Shown: piece by piece, positions 16,493-27,500 of the stretch
Numbering within the stretch: the first letter of the stretch is position 1
How the letters are laid out: the number at the start of each line of letters is the position of its first letter
Origin: Nocardioides sp. L-11A
GTDB lineage: Bacteria; Actinomycetota; Actinomycetes; Propionibacteriales; Nocardioidaceae
Assembly: GCA_029961745.1 (NCBI GenBank)
Contig: CP124680.1
Location: 1,302,001 to 1,366,000 of the forward strand
Direction of reading: 5' to 3'
Length of the DNA: 64,000 nt
Notes under the pieces: generated by a model
Told to the model about the DNA's origin: nothing
Seen by the model: only the letters and a program-made list of their open reading frames with translations
The model's database searches: none
Made by a program: the position numbers and the translations under genes

Positions 16493-16533
16493 ATCACGGT
16501 CGGACGGTCGGTCGCGTGGCCGCGGCTCCGGGC

Positions 16534-17478
16534 TCACGCAGCACCGGTGCGGCCCCGCGGCCGCCGGCGGACCAGCAGCCAGGCCGGCACGCCGACCGCG
16601 GCGCCCAGCACCAGCCAGGGCACCAGGAAGCCGACGACCACGAGCACGGCGCCGAGCCCGTCGACGAAGGCGTCCCAGCCCTTCGCCAGCCCGCCGAGGA
16701 AGCCGTCGGCCGTGTCCTCCTCGGCGTCCTGCTCCGTGGCCGGCTGCTCGACGTACACGGTGATCGTGGACATGCCGGTCTGGTCGGCCAGCCAGCGCTG
16801 CCGGGACTCGAGTGCGTCGAGGTCGGCCTGGCGGCTGGCGAGCTGGGCCTCGATCGCGACGATCTGCTCGATGCTCGCGGCCCGGGCGAGCAGCGCCTCG
16901 ATCCGCGCGACGCTCTTGCGCTGCGCCCGGATCCGCGCGTCGACGTCGACCACCTCGGCGCTGACGTCCTGAGCGTTCGTGGTGGTGCCCGTCGGCGTCG
17001 CGACGTCCTCCAGTGCGGTCACCGCGTCGTCGAACCGGTCGCTCGGCACCCGCAGCACCAGCCGGGCCGTCGTCAGCTCGCCCTTCTCGCCGGTCGTCGT
17101 CTCCTGCTCGCCGACCGTGCCCTGGTGGGCATCGACCACGGCGCGCACCCGCATCCGGGCGCGGGCCACGTCCTCGGCCTCCAGGGAGACGGTGCCGGTC
17201 GCGATGACGGCCGGCTGCTGCGCCGCGGCCGCCTTCGCCGACCCTGCCGTCCCGTCCGCGCCGGCGTCGGCGTCGGCCGCCACGGCCGCCGGTGCCTCCG
17301 CGTCGGCGGCGCCCGCGGCGTCCGGCTCGCTGGCCATCACGCCGGCCGACGACGCATCGAGGTCGCCCGAGTCCCCGGCGTCGTCGGAGCTGCTGCAGCC
17401 GGCCAGGGCGACGACCGTGGCGATCCCGGCGAGCACGAGTGAGGTACGGCGCGGTGAGGGGCGCGGTGAGGTGTGCAT
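16534..17478 (-). CDS. DUF4349 lipoprotein
   Basis: 314 residues. The lipoprotein signal is clear: VLAGIATVVALAGC with lipobox Cys28. An Ala/Asp-rich linker leads to the DUF4349 domain (ATGTVSLEAEDVARARMRV, LVLRVPSDRFDDAVTAL), a coiled-coil stretch (about 190-230, IEQIVAIEAQLASRQADLDAL), then STITVYVEQ and one C-terminal transmembrane helix (AVLVVVGFLVPWLVLGAAVG) ending in Arg-rich RRRPRGR. It is thus anchored by lipid and by a helix. Function unknown. It follows the DUF58 gene by 34 nt and may be the last gene of that operon. Confidence 0.8.
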   Translation of the reverse strand: MHTSPRPSPRRTSLVLAGIATVVALAGCSSSDDAGDSGDLDASSAGVMASEPDAAGAADAEAPAAVAADADAGADGTAGSAKAAAAQQPAVIATGTVSLEAEDVARARMRVRAVVDAHQGTVGEQETTTGEKGELTTARLVLRVPSDRFDDAVTALEDVATPTGTTTNAQDVSAEVVDVDARIRAQRKSVARIEALLARAASIEQIVAIEAQLASRQADLDALESRQRWLADQTGMSTITVYVEQPATEQDAEEDTADGFLGGLAKGWDAFVDGLGAVLVVVGFLVPWLVLGAAVGVPAWLLVRRRPRGRTGAA

Positions 17479-17512
17479 GCCACTCGGACGCCGCGCCCGG
17501 CCCGGCGGTTCC

Positions 17513-18856
17513 CTACAGCAGCCCCTGCGCCTTGAGCGAGAGGTAGTGGTCGGCCAGCGCGGGCGGCAGCTCGCCAGCGTCGGCGTCGACGACGTCCACG
17601 CCGAGCCGCACCAGCATGTCCCGGGTCCGGTCCCGGCGGTGCAGCTCGTGGGCGGCCGCGGCGGCGGCGTACACGTCGTCGGCGGTGGGGGCGGCGCCGA
17701 CGGTCCCCGCGTCGTCTCCCAGCGCCGCCAGCCGGCTCAGCTCCGGGTCGCGGACCGACGCGATGACCACCCGGTGGTGCCGTACCAGGACCGGCAGCAC
17801 GGGCAGCAGGCCGTCGGCCACGGCCGCGGGTTCCAGGGCGGTGAGCAGGACGACGAGCGCGCGGCGGCGGCCGAAGCCCTGGACGGCGCCGGCGAGCAGG
17901 TCCCAGTCGGCCTCGACCAGGGTCGGGTCGAGGTCGGCCATCTGCTCCTGCAACCGGGCCGCGACGTCGCGTGCGCCGTGCAGCCGCTGCCGGGCACGGA
18001 CCCGCCGGTCCCCGGCCACGAAGTCGACCCGGTCGCCGGCCCGCGACGCGAGCGCGGCCAGCAGCAGGGCGGAGTCCATGGCGGCGTCCAGGCGCGGCAT
18101 GCCGTCGGTCTCGGGCTCCCCGGCGGCGCGAGCGACCCGACCGGCGGAGGTGCGTGAGGTGTCGAGGACGAGCACCACCCGCCGGTCGCGCTCGGGCTGC
18201 CAGGTGCGGACCACGACGTGGGGGGAGCGGGCCGACGCGCGCCAGTCGATGGAGCGGACGTCGTCGCCGCGGACGTACTCGCGCAGCGAGTCGAACTCGG
18301 TGCCCTGGCCGCGGACCCGGACGGCGGCGCGGCCGTCGAGCTCGCGCAGGCGGGCGAGACGCGAGGGCAGGTGCTTGCGGGACTCGAACGGCGGCAGCGC
18401 TCGCACGGCACCGGGGACGTCGTAGGTGCGTTGCCGCGCCACCAGCCCGAGGGGTCCCCAGGAGCGGACCGTGACGCCGTCGGCGCGCAGGTCGCCGCGG
18501 CGCCGGGGGAGGAGCGGCGTGGTCAGCCGGCGCTGGTCGCCCGGGGCGAGGCGAAGTCGGTAGCGGTTGTCGCGGGCCCCCGCGGACGGCTGCCAGGCGT
18601 CGCGGACCTGCAGGTGGAGGCGGCGTCCCGTCGCGGCGACGACCAGGTCGGACGACGCCGGGTCGCCGAGCCGGACCGAGCCGGCCGCGCGCCGGGTCAG
18701 TGAGGCGAGCGCGGGAGAGGGGGTGAGCAGCCGGTCCAGGCCGACGAGCAGCAGCACCCCGAGCAGCCAGAGCCAGACGGTGCCGGCCTGGGGGCGCAGC
18801 ACGACCGCCACCAGCCCCAGCAGGAGCAGCAGCGGGACCCGGCCGGAGATCGCCAT
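17513..18856 (-). CDS. DUF58 domain protein
   Basis: 447 residues. Two N-terminal membrane helices (PLLLLLGLVAVVL, VWLWLLGVLLLVGLD), then a beta-rich region and the DUF58 core with its hallmark YVRGDDVRSIDWRASARS and a VWA-like strand VVLVLDTSRTS. DUF58 proteins regularly accompany MoxR ATPases, as here (13 bp downstream of the MoxR stop), in systems thought to assist assembly of membrane or secreted complexes. Role in this organism not established. Confidence 0.85.
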   Translation of the reverse strand: MAISGRVPLLLLLGLVAVVLRPQAGTVWLWLLGVLLLVGLDRLLTPSPALASLTRRAAGSVRLGDPASSDLVVAATGRRLHLQVRDAWQPSAGARDNRYRLRLAPGDQRRLTTPLLPRRRGDLRADGVTVRSWGPLGLVARQRTYDVPGAVRALPPFESRKHLPSRLARLRELDGRAAVRVRGQGTEFDSLREYVRGDDVRSIDWRASARSPHVVVRTWQPERDRRVVLVLDTSRTSAGRVARAAGEPETDGMPRLDAAMDSALLLAALASRAGDRVDFVAGDRRVRARQRLHGARDVAARLQEQMADLDPTLVEADWDLLAGAVQGFGRRRALVVLLTALEPAAVADGLLPVLPVLVRHHRVVIASVRDPELSRLAALGDDAGTVGAAPTADDVYAAAAAAHELHRRDRTRDMLVRLGVDVVDADAGELPPALADHYLSLKAQGLL

Positions 18857-18869
18857 GGTGCGGAGCGTC

Positions 18870-19870
<1,001 letters not shown>

Positions 19871-19874
<4 letters not shown>

Positions 19875-20998
19875 GAGCGTCGTACCTCTCTCCTCAGCTG
19901 GGCCAGGTCCTGAGCGAACCGGACCAGGTCCTGGTCGGTCGCCGGGGGTGTGCGGTCGTCGTCGAGCAGCACCGCGATGCTCTCGACGGGGGCGTCGAGC
20001 TGGCGCGCGACCGCCTCGGCGACGACCGGCGGTGGGGCACCGCGGTCGAGCCGCAGCCGTCCGGCGAGGTCGGCGCACGCCGCGCGCCGCAGCGCGCGGG
20101 CGGCATGGGCGCGGTCGCCGCTGCGGCGGTACATCCGGCCGCGGCTGCGGGCCGTCTCCACCGCGCGGACGACGACCGGCAGCGGCTCCGTCGACAGGGG
20201 GCCCAGGCGCCGGAACCGCCACAGCAGCAGGGCGCTCCCGGCCAGGACCAGCACCCACAGTCCGGGGCCGATCCAGTCGGGCAGCAGTGAGCCGATCGTG
20301 ACGGCGTCGTCGCCGACGGCGTCGGCCGCGTCGGGGACGTACCAGACCAGCCGGGGGTCGTGCCCGAGCAGTCGCAGTGCCACCGCCGCGTTGTCGGCAC
20401 GGGTCACCTGGTCGTTGGTCAGCGCCTGGCCGGCCCCGAACAGCACCAGCCCGTCGACTTCGCGCACCAGCGCCCCGACGTCGTCGGGGAAGCACCCGTC
20501 CCCGGCGTACGACGTCGCACGATCGGCCTCGATCGTGAGCCCGTCGAGCGCGACTCCCGCCACCCCGTCGGCGCAGCGGGCCGCGACGGCGGCGTCGTCG
20601 TCGGCCGGGACCGGCAGTGAGCCGAGGCCGGGCTCGATCTCCTGCAGCAGTGCGTGCCGCGGCTCGACCAGCACGACCCGGCCCGCGGCCGCCGCATGCT
20701 CACGAAGCCGGGCGAGGGTGCTCGGCGCGAGCTGCTCGGTGCCGCTCACCACCACCGTGGTGCCCCCGTCGACCGCGGCCTCCTCGAAGGCGTCGGCGGA
20801 GCGGGCGATGGTCACCTCGACGCCCTGGTCGGCCAGCACCCGGGCCACCGCCTGGGCGCCGTCGGGTCCGGGATTGCGAGGATCGGCCGCGCCCGGGTAC
20901 TGCTCGGTGCCCCGGGTGCTCCACACGGCGGCCGCGAGCGCGAGGACGACCGCCACGACGATCGCCGCCCGCATCCGGGTCCGGCTCGGCCGGGTCAT
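19871..20998 (-). CDS. DUF4350 membrane protein
   Basis: 375 residues. An N-terminal helix (AAIVVAVVLALAAAVW), an extracytoplasmic DUF4350 domain (~35-230: NPGPDGAQAVARVLADQGVEV, TTVVVSGTEQLAPSTLARL, GRVVLVEP), a second helix (GPGLWVLVLAGSALLLW) and a cytoplasmic Arg-rich helical tail. Overlaps the DUF4129 gene upstream and the MoxR gene downstream by 4 nt each. A typical member of the DUF4129-DUF4350-MoxR-DUF58 set, of unknown function. Confidence 0.85.
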
Positions 20999-21624
20999 CG
21001 GCGCGCCGCCCGTCCCGCGAGCAGGTCGTCGAGCGCCAGCAGCTCGCCCGCCTGGGCGGACGTGGCCGGCCGCTCGCCGTAGAGCACGCCGTCGAAGAGG
21101 TCGGCCCCGTTCAGCACGGCGTCCCGCTGCTCGGGGAAGACCGCGACCAGCGCGTCCGCGAGCTCGTGCGCGGTCGCCTGGGGGACGTCCTCGATGCGCC
21201 CCCGCTCGACCTGGCGCACCGCGGCGGCGCGGAAGGCGTCGACGAGCGCGGCTCCCGCGTCGCCCGCGGCCAGGGCGGCCTGGGCGCGGGCCCGCAGCTC
21301 GTCGGCGGTGATCGTCTCGCCGGTGAGCGCCGGTGCGCTCACGGCACGGCCGGCGGCGGTGCGGCGGGCGCGGCCGACGAGGACGAGCACGGCGGCGACG
21401 ATGAGCAGCACGACCAGGATCGCCGCGGCGGTGGCCAGTCCGGAGGAGCCCGAGGCGGCGTCGACGGTGTTGGAGATCAGCCGGTCGAGCCAGCGCCCCA
21501 GCCGGTCGACGATGTCGTCCTGGTAGTACTCGGGCCGGACCAGCTCACGGCGCAGCTCGCGGCGCGCCTCGTCGCCGCTCGGGTCGAGCGGGGGCTCGGC
21601 CAGGAACAGGAGCGCCCCCCTCAT
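20995..21624 (-). CDS. DUF4129 domain protein
   Basis: 209 residues. One membrane helix (LATAAAILVVLLIVAAVLVLVG) between an acidic N-terminus (EARRELRRELVRPEYYQDD) and the C-terminal DUF4129 helical domain (AGAALVDAFRAAAVRQVERG, QATAHELADALVAVFPEQRDA). Four-base ATGA overlap with DUF4350. DUF4129 is often found fused to transglutaminase modules; here it stands alone. Confidence 0.82.
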   Translation of the reverse strand: MRGALLFLAEPPLDPSGDEARRELRRELVRPEYYQDDIVDRLGRWLDRLISNTVDAASGSSGLATAAAILVVLLIVAAVLVLVGRARRTAAGRAVSAPALTGETITADELRARAQAALAAGDAGAALVDAFRAAAVRQVERGRIEDVPQATAHELADALVAVFPEQRDAVLNGADLFDGVLYGERPATSAQAGELLALDDLLAGRAARR

Positions 21625-21643
21625 CGGGCCACCTCGCGCGGCG

Positions 21644-22804
21644 TCATGCGGGAACGAGCCCCGCCTCGCGCATCAGCTCGACGTCGAAGGCCTCCTTGCG
21701 CATGCGGAGGTCGACGTACTGCACGGACGTCACGGCCGCCAGGAAGGGGGCGACGAAGGCGTTCTGGATCACCAGGGCGACCGCCTGGGTGAGGATCAGC
21801 AGCAGCGTGGCGTACTCCGGCGCGGCGATGGCAGCGACATTGCCGGCGATGCTGACCGGGAAGGTCAGCAGGCCGCCGGCGAACTGGACGATGAGCACGG
21901 TCAGCAGGGCGATGCCGAAGGTGCGCCAGTACTGCCGCGAGGTCAGCCTCCAGCCCCGGCCGATCGCCCCGAGCACGCCGGTCGGTTCGAGCATGAGGGC
22001 CGGGACGGGCAGGTAGTAGAAGCGGATCCACAGCCAGCAGCACAGGGCGATGAACGCGGGGACCGTGACCAGGCCCCAGAGCACCACCGGCCAGGGCTCC
22101 CCGTCGACGGCGACCACCACGGCCACCCAGAGCAGGACGTAGGCGACCAGCAGCAGCAGGAAGGCCAGGTTGAGGATCAGGGTCAGGCCGAGCAGGCGCC
22201 ACCGCTTGCCGTGGGTGGCGGCCCAGGCCTCGCCCAGACCGAGTCGTCGCCCGACCGCCGCCGCGCGCGTGACGTGGGCGACCATCCCGGTGACGAACAC
22301 GACGCCGACCTGCGCCACGACCAGCGACACGAGCAGCGAGCCGTACGCCGCCAGCAGGCCGAGCGCGTCGGCGGTGCCGGCGTCGGCCTCGAGCTCGCCG
22401 GAGGCGTCCACGGCGATGCCGACCGTGAAGGTCAGCACCAGGGTCACCACGATGGGGATCACCATCGCCACCGCGGTCACCAGCACCGCGGCGCCGACGG
22501 TCGCCTTCGGGTTGAACCGGATGATCCGGAACGCGCCGTCGTAGATGTTGCCGAGGTTGAGCGGGCGCAGGGGGAGGGCGCCGGGCTTGTGCGCCGCGCC
22601 GAGCAGCAGCCCGGGCGCCGGGCGCGGGCCGGGCGCGGACGGGTACGGCGCCCAGCCGGTGGCGGCCGTCCCCGGACCGGGCGGCGGGGAGGTGGCGGGC
22701 GGCGGGGAGGCGGCAGGCGGCGGGTAGGCGGCAGGCGGTGGGCCGGGATCCGCCGGCGGCGGGGCACCCGGGGGCGGGTACTGCTGCGCGGGGCCGTCGG
22801 TCAT
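21644..22804 (-). CDS. Multipass membrane protein (GDPD membrane-domain-like)
   Basis: 386 residues. The first ~75 are Pro/Ala-rich (YPPPGAPPPADPGPPP), then RPLNLGNIYDGAFRIIRFNPK introduces six or more transmembrane helices (TVGAAVLVTAVAMVIPIVV, LLGLTLILNLAFLLLLVAYV, PAFIALCCWLWIRF). The fold resembles the membrane region of glycerophosphodiester phosphodiesterases, but no catalytic GDPD domain is present. First gene of the minus-strand operon that runs to the MoxR and DUF58 genes. AAGGAT at 22817-22812 (minus) is 7 nt before the ATG, a near-consensus leaderless -10. Confidence 0.65.
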   Translation of the reverse strand: MTDGPAQQYPPPGAPPPADPGPPPAAYPPPAASPPPATSPPPGPGTAATGWAPYPSAPGPRPAPGLLLGAAHKPGALPLRPLNLGNIYDGAFRIIRFNPKATVGAAVLVTAVAMVIPIVVTLVLTFTVGIAVDASGELEADAGTADALGLLAAYGSLLVSLVVAQVGVVFVTGMVAHVTRAAAVGRRLGLGEAWAATHGKRWRLLGLTLILNLAFLLLLVAYVLLWVAVVVAVDGEPWPVVLWGLVTVPAFIALCCWLWIRFYYLPVPALMLEPTGVLGAIGRGWRLTSRQYWRTFGIALLTVLIVQFAGGLLTFPVSIAGNVAAIAAPEYATLLLILTQAVALVIQNAFVAPFLAAVTSVQYVDLRMRKEAFDVELMREAGLVPA

Positions 22805-23198
22805 GCGCGCAATCCTTGCATCCGGACCACACCCGCCGCGGGGGCCCGTGGCGTGGTCGCGCGCAGATTTGGCCGACCACCGGAACTCTGCCAAGATGTT
22901 CCGGTTGCCCCGGGCAGGCGCCCGAGGTGCGCGCTAGATCTTGACTACTGAATCGTGCCTCCCCAGCGGAGTGATCGGCCCACCAGATCCACGGGTCCGA
23001 TCCGTGCCGCGCGGCGCGTGCCCGGTCGTCGAGCCTCAGCTCGTACCGCACGCCGGAGGCCCGAGACAGCCGAGAACAACAGCTCCACTTCCCCTCCCGG
23101 GGAGACGTGTGTGCCCGCACAAGGTGCGACACGCCCGACCGCGGGGGTCGGAGCTCAAGGACCCAGAGTCGTACGACGAGTAAGGACGAGAGAGACCT
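22805..23198. promoter_or_regulatory. Divergent promoter region and rpsJ leader
   Basis: 394 bp without a gene. It holds the start signal of the minus-strand operon at its left edge, the rpsJ promoter candidate with an inverted repeat at 22869-22904, a second isolated TTGACT at 22941, and a leader of ~290 nt before rpsJ. A long S10 leader is common and may be used for autogenous control, but I could not derive a convincing L4-binding fold. No small ORF with a credible start was found in it. Confidence 0.5.
22869..22904 (+). promoter_or_regulatory. rpsJ operon promoter with overlapping inverted repeat
   Basis: TTGGCC (22869-22874) and CAAGAT (22892-22897) are separated by 17 nt, a good sigma-70-type promoter pair for the 21-gene ribosomal run. 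A perfect 7-bp inverted repeat, CCGGAAC (22880-22886) and GTTCCGG (22898-22904), brackets the -10 with an 11-nt centre. This placement would let a bound dimer block the promoter. The start of transcription would be near 22904, about 295 nt before rpsJ. Confidence 0.5.
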
Positions 23199-23507
23199 AT
23201 GGCGGGACAGAAGATCCGCATCAGGCTCAAGGCCTATGACCACGAGGTGATCGACACCTCGGCGCGCAAGATCGTGGACACGGTCACCCGTACGGGTGCG
23301 AAGGTCGCCGGCCCGGTGCCGCTGCCGACCGAGAAGAACGTCTTCTGTGTCATCCGCTCGCCGCACAAGTACAAGGACTCGCGCGAGCACTTCGAGATGC
23401 GCACCCACAAGCGGCTCATCGACATCATCGACCCCACGCCGAAGACGGTCGACAGCCTCATGCGCCTCGACCTGCCGGCCGGTGTCGACATCGAGATCAA
23501 GCTCTGA
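23199..23507 (+). CDS. rpsJ: 30S ribosomal protein S10
   Basis: 102 residues, normal length. Motifs [20 protein letters not shown] and [20 protein letters not shown] identify S10 (NusE), which also works in antitermination with NusB. First gene of the S10 operon here; the str genes (rpsL, rpsG, fusA, tuf) usually upstream in actinobacteria are outside the window or elsewhere, since the next gene upstream is divergent. Confidence 0.98.
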   Translation: MAGQKIRIRLKAYDHEVIDTSARKIVDTVTRTGAKVAGPVPLPTEKNVFCVIRSPHKYKDSREHFEMRTHKRLIDIIDPTPKTVDSLMRLDLPAGVDIEIKL

Positions 23508-23517
23508 GGTTCGAGAC

Positions 23518-24168
23518 ATGACTATTGAGCGCAACGTGAAGGGCCTGCTGGGCACCAAGCTCGGTATGACCCAGCTCTGGGACGAGAACAACCGGGTCAT
23601 CCCGGTCACCGTGGTCGCCGCCGGCACCAACGTCGTCACCCAGGTCCGCCAGCCGCAGCCGGACGGCTACAACGCCATCCAGATCGGCTACGGCGAGATC
23701 GAGGGCCGCAAGGTCAACAAGCCGCAGGCGGGTCACTTCGCCAAGGCCGGCACCACCCCGCGCCGCCACGTCGTCGAGATCCGCACCGCCGACGCCAGCG
23801 AGTACACCGTCGGCCAGGAGCTGCCCGTCGACACGTTCGAGGCCGGCCAGGTCATCGATGTGACCGGCACCAGCAAGGGCAAGGGTTTCGCCGGTGTCAT
23901 GAAGCGTCACGGCTTCGCCGGTGTCAGCGCGTCGCACGGTGCCCACCGCAACCACCGCAAGCCCGGCTCGATCGGCGCCTGCGCCACGCCGGGTCGCGTG
24001 TTCAAGGGTCTGCGGATGGCCGGCCGGATGGGTTCCGACACCGTCACCACCCAGAACGTCACCGTCCACGCCGTGGACGTCGAGAAGGGCATCGTCCTGA
24101 TCAAGGGCGCCGTCCCCGGCCCCAAGGGCGGTCTCGTCGTTCTCCGCACGGCTGCGAAGAAGGGCTGA
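23518..24168 (+). CDS. rplC: 50S ribosomal protein L3
   Basis: 216 residues starting [20 protein letters not shown]. The 23S-contacting loop is intact ([20 protein letters not shown] and [19 protein letters not shown]). Ten nt after rpsJ and 5 nt before rplD. Confidence 0.97.
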   Translation: MTIERNVKGLLGTKLGMTQLWDENNRVIPVTVVAAGTNVVTQVRQPQPDGYNAIQIGYGEIEGRKVNKPQAGHFAKAGTTPRRHVVEIRTADASEYTVGQELPVDTFEAGQVIDVTGTSKGKGFAGVMKRHGFAGVSASHGAHRNHRKPGSIGACATPGRVFKGLRMAGRMGSDTVTTQNVTVHAVDVEKGIVLIKGAVPGPKGGLVVLRTAAKKG

Positions 24169-24173
24169 TCACG

Positions 24174-24785
24174 ATGGCCAAGAACGTTTCCGTCGACTTC
24201 CCCGCCGAGATCTTCGACGTCGAGGTCAACATCCCGCTGATGCACCAGGTCGTCGTGGCCCAGCAGGCCGCCGCGCGCCAGGGCACCCACGCCACCAAGC
24301 GTCGCGGCGAGGTCCGCGGCGGCGGCAAGAAGCCCTACAAGCAGAAGGGCACCGGCCGCGCCCGCCAGGGCTCGACCCGGGCGCCGCAGTTCGCCGGCGG
24401 TGGCGTGGTCCACGGTCCGCAGCCGCGTGACTACAGCCAGCGCACCCCCAAGAAGATGAAGGCCGCCGCCCTGCGCAGCGCCCTGTCCGACCGGGCCCGC
24501 AACGAGCGGATCCACGTCGTCGAGGGCCTCGTCTCCGGCGACAAGCCGTCGACCAAGGCCGCCCTCGCCTCGCTCTTCGAGCTGAGCCCCCGCCGCAAGT
24601 TCCTCGTGGTCCTCGAGCGCACCGACAGCCTCACCTGGCTCTCGCTGCGCAACGCGCCCGAGGTGCACATCGTGGCGGTCGACCAGCTCAACACCCGCGA
24701 CGTCCTCGTGAGCGACGACGTGGTGTTCAGCAAGGCAGCCTTCGACCGCCTCGTCGGCGACCAGCCTGCGGAGGAGAACAACTGA
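24174..24785 (+). CDS. rplD: 50S ribosomal protein L4
   Basis: 203 residues. Contains the exit-tunnel loop region ([33 protein letters not shown]). L4 is the translational and transcriptional regulator of S10 operons in enterobacteria; whether it is here is unknown. Its stop shares one base with the rplW start (TGATG). Confidence 0.97.
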   Translation: MAKNVSVDFPAEIFDVEVNIPLMHQVVVAQQAAARQGTHATKRRGEVRGGGKKPYKQKGTGRARQGSTRAPQFAGGGVVHGPQPRDYSQRTPKKMKAAALRSALSDRARNERIHVVEGLVSGDKPSTKAALASLFELSPRRKFLVVLERTDSLTWLSLRNAPEVHIVAVDQLNTRDVLVSDDVVFSKAAFDRLVGDQPAEENN

Positions 24786-25090
24786 TGAGCACCCTGCACA
24801 AGGACCACCGCGACGTCCTGATCGCGCCGGTGGTGTCGGAGAAGAGCTACAGCCTCCTCGACGCCAACAAGTACACCTTCCTGGTGCGCCCGGACGCGAA
24901 CAAGACCGAGATCAAGATCGCCGTGGAGAAGATCTTCGGCGTCAAGGTCACCTCGGTGAACACGCTCAACCGTCCGGGCAAGGTCCGCCGCACCCGCAAC
25001 GGCCTCGGCAAGCGCAAGGACACCAAGCGCGCCATCGTGAGCCTGGCCGACGGTCACCGCATCGACATCTTCGGAGGTCCGGTCTCCTGA
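24785..25090 (+). CDS. rplW: 50S ribosomal protein L23
   Basis: 101 residues. [25 protein letters not shown] and [20 protein letters not shown] are family signatures. L23 lies at the tunnel exit and docks trigger factor and SRP. Start coupled to rplD. Confidence 0.96.
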   Translation: MSTLHKDHRDVLIAPVVSEKSYSLLDANKYTFLVRPDANKTEIKIAVEKIFGVKVTSVNTLNRPGKVRRTRNGLGKRKDTKRAIVSLADGHRIDIFGGPVS

Positions 25091-25114
25091 CCGGGCTAGG
25101 TAGAGGAATCTGAC

Positions 25115-25951
25115 ATGGCTATCCGCAAGTACAAGCCGACCACCCCGGGCCGTCGTGGCTCCTCGGTGGCCGACTTCGCCGAGATCACCCGGACCACGCC
25201 CGAGAAGTCGCTGACCCGCCCGCTCCCGAAGAAGGGCGGCCGCAACAACCAGGGCCGGATCACCACCCGGCACCACGGTGGCGGTCACAAGCGCGCCTAC
25301 CGCGTCATCGACTTCCGTCGCTACGACAAGGACGGCGTGCCGGCCAAGGTCGCGCACATCGAGTACGACCCCAACCGCACCGCGCGCATCGCGCTGCTGC
25401 ACTACGCCGACGGCGAGAAGCGCTACATCGTGGCGCCGAAGGACCTGACGCAGGGCATGCGGGTGGAGTCGGGCGTCGGCGCCGACATCAAGCCGGGCAA
25501 CAACCTGCCGCTGCGCAACATCCCCGTCGGTACGACGATCCACTGCGTGGAGCTGCGTCCCGGTGGCGGCGCCAAGCTGGCCCGCTCTGCCGGCAACAGC
25601 GCGCAGCTGGTCGCCCGCGAGGGCTCCCGCGCCACGCTGCGTCTGCCCTCGGGCGAGATGCGCTACGTCGACGTGCGCTGCCGCGCGACGATCGGCGAGG
25701 TGGGCAACGCCGAGCAGTCCAACATCAACTGGGGCAAGGCCGGTCGTATGCGGTGGAAGGGCAAGCGCCCGACCGTCCGTGGTGTGGTCATGAACCCGGT
25801 CGACCACCCGCACGGTGGTGGTGAGGGCAAGACCTCCGGTGGTCGCCACCCGGTCTCGCCGTGGGGCAAGCCCGAGGGCCGCACGCGCAAGCGCAAGGCC
25901 AGCGACTCCCAGATCATCCGCCGCCGCAAGTCCGGCAAGAACAAGCGCTGA
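25115..25951 (+). CDS. rplB: 50S ribosomal protein L2
   Basis: 278 residues. The C-terminal signature [20 protein letters not shown] followed by the basic RTRKRK tail is present, including the conserved His implicated in peptidyl transfer. Family length is normal. Confidence 0.98.
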   Translation: MAIRKYKPTTPGRRGSSVADFAEITRTTPEKSLTRPLPKKGGRNNQGRITTRHHGGGHKRAYRVIDFRRYDKDGVPAKVAHIEYDPNRTARIALLHYADGEKRYIVAPKDLTQGMRVESGVGADIKPGNNLPLRNIPVGTTIHCVELRPGGGAKLARSAGNSAQLVAREGSRATLRLPSGEMRYVDVRCRATIGEVGNAEQSNINWGKAGRMRWKGKRPTVRGVVMNPVDHPHGGGEGKTSGGRHPVSPWGKPEGRTRKRKASDSQIIRRRKSGKNKR

Positions 25952-25963
25952 AGGAACTGAACG

Positions 25964-26245
25964 ATGCCTCGCAGCCTGAAGAAGGGCCCCTTCGTCGACG
26001 GCCACCTGCTCAAGAAGGTGGACGCCGAGAACGAGAAGGGCACCCACAACGTCATCAAGACCTGGTCGCGCCGGTCGATGATCATCCCCTCGATGATCGG
26101 CCACACGATCGCGGTCCACGACGGCCGCAAGCACGTCCCGGTCTTCGTGTCCGACTCCATGGTCGGCCACAAGCTCGGTGAGTTCGCGCCGACCCGCACC
26201 TACCGCGGCCACGTCAAGGAAGACCGGAAGGGGCGCCGTCGATGA
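25964..26245 (+). CDS. rpsS: 30S ribosomal protein S19
   Basis: 93 residues, [19 protein letters not shown] at the N-terminus and [18 protein letters not shown] near the C-terminus. Binds the 30S head with S13. Overlaps rplV by 4 nt (ATGA). Confidence 0.97.
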   Translation: MPRSLKKGPFVDGHLLKKVDAENEKGTHNVIKTWSRRSMIIPSMIGHTIAVHDGRKHVPVFVSDSMVGHKLGEFAPTRTYRGHVKEDRKGRRR

Positions 26246-26661
26246 GCACCACTGAGCGTCACCGCACCAGCGCGCGTCGCGAGTCGCTCCTGGGCGACGA
26301 GCCCGGCGCGTTCGCGACCGCCCGCTTCGTGCGGATCACCCCGATGAAGGCGCGCCGCGTCGTCGACCTGGTCCGCGGCCTGCCCGCCGACGAGGCGCTG
26401 ACGCTGCTGCAGTTCGCGCCGCAGTCGGCCTCCGAGACCGTCTCCAAGGTGCTGGCCAGCGCCGTCGCGAACGCCGCGACCACCGAGGGCCTCGCCACCG
26501 GCGACCTGGTCGTCTCGGTCGCACGGGTCGATGAGGGACCGACGATGAAGCGCTGGCGTCCGCGTGCGCAGGGCCGGGCCACCCGGATCAACAAGCGCAC
26601 CAGCCACATCACCATCGCGGTCCAGCCGGCCGACGTCGTCGCGAAGAAGGGCAAGAAGTAA
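26242..26661 (+). CDS. rplV: 50S ribosomal protein L22
   Basis: 139 residues. Core begins at [20 protein letters not shown]; the hairpin tip region [18 protein letters not shown] is intact. About 27 extra residues precede the usual core start ([19 protein letters not shown]), roughly 15-20 more than in most actinobacterial L22. The start is set by the ATGA overlap with rpsS. Stop overlaps rpsC (TAATG). Confidence 0.96.
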   Translation: MSTTERHRTSARRESLLGDEPGAFATARFVRITPMKARRVVDLVRGLPADEALTLLQFAPQSASETVSKVLASAVANAATTEGLATGDLVVSVARVDEGPTMKRWRPRAQGRATRINKRTSHITIAVQPADVVAKKGKK

Positions 26662-27497
26662 TGGGTCAGAAGATCAACCCGAACGGCTTCCGCCTCGGAA
26701 TCTCGACCGACCACAAGTCTCGTTGGTACGCCGACAAGCTGTACAAGTCCTACGTCGGCGAGGACGTCGCGATCCGCAAGCTGCTCAGCAAGGGCATGGA
26801 GCGGGCCGGCATCGCCAAGGTGGAGATCGAGCGCACCCGGGACCGGGTCCGCGTCGACATCCACACGGCGCGCCCCGGCATCGTCATCGGTCGCCGTGGC
26901 GCCGAGGCCGACCGGATCCGCGGCGAGCTCGAGAAGCTCACGGGCAAGCAGGTCCAGCTGAACATCCTCGAGGTCAAGAACCCCGAGATCGACGCGCAGC
27001 TGGTCGCCCAGGGCGTCGCCGAGCAGCTCTCGGGCCGCGTGCAGTTCCGCCGCGCCATGCGCAAGGCGATGCAGACCTCGATGCGCTCCGGTGCCAAGGG
27101 CATCCGGATCCAGTGCTCGGGCCGGCTCAACGGCGCCGAGATGTCGCGCACCGAGTTCTACCGCGAGGGCCGCGTCCCGCTGCACACGCTGCGTGCCGAC
27201 ATCGACTACGGCTTCTACGAGGCCCGCACGACCTTCGGCCGGATCGGCGTGAAGGTCTGGATCTACAAGGGCGAGGTCGCCGGCAGCCGTGCCGAGCGCC
27301 AGGCCCAGGCCGCCGCCCGCGCCGGGGTCCCCGGTCGCGGTGGCCGTCCCAGCCGTGGTGGCGACCGCCCGACCCGCGGGTCGCGCGGCGACCGCCCGAA
27401 CCGCTCGGACCGCAACGCCGAGGCTGCCGCTCCCGCCGTGGAGAGCAACCCCGAGGCCACGCCGGCTGCCGAGCCCAGCACCGGAACGGAGTCCTGA
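26661..27497 (+). CDS. rpsC: 30S ribosomal protein S3
   Basis: 278 residues. [14 protein letters not shown] at the N-terminus, the KH domain ([21 protein letters not shown]) and the C-terminal domain ([20 protein letters not shown]) are typical. The last ~60 residues form an Arg/Gly-rich then Glu/Ala-rich tail ([17 protein letters not shown]), longer than in E. coli (233 aa) and probably disordered on the ribosome surface. Confidence 0.97.
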   Translation: MGQKINPNGFRLGISTDHKSRWYADKLYKSYVGEDVAIRKLLSKGMERAGIAKVEIERTRDRVRVDIHTARPGIVIGRRGAEADRIRGELEKLTGKQVQLNILEVKNPEIDAQLVAQGVAEQLSGRVQFRRAMRKAMQTSMRSGAKGIRIQCSGRLNGAEMSRTEFYREGRVPLHTLRADIDYGFYEARTTFGRIGVKVWIYKGEVAGSRAERQAQAAARAGVPGRGGRPSRGGDRPTRGSRGDRPNRSDRNAEAAAPAVESNPEATPAAEPSTGTES

Positions 27498-27500
27498 CCC

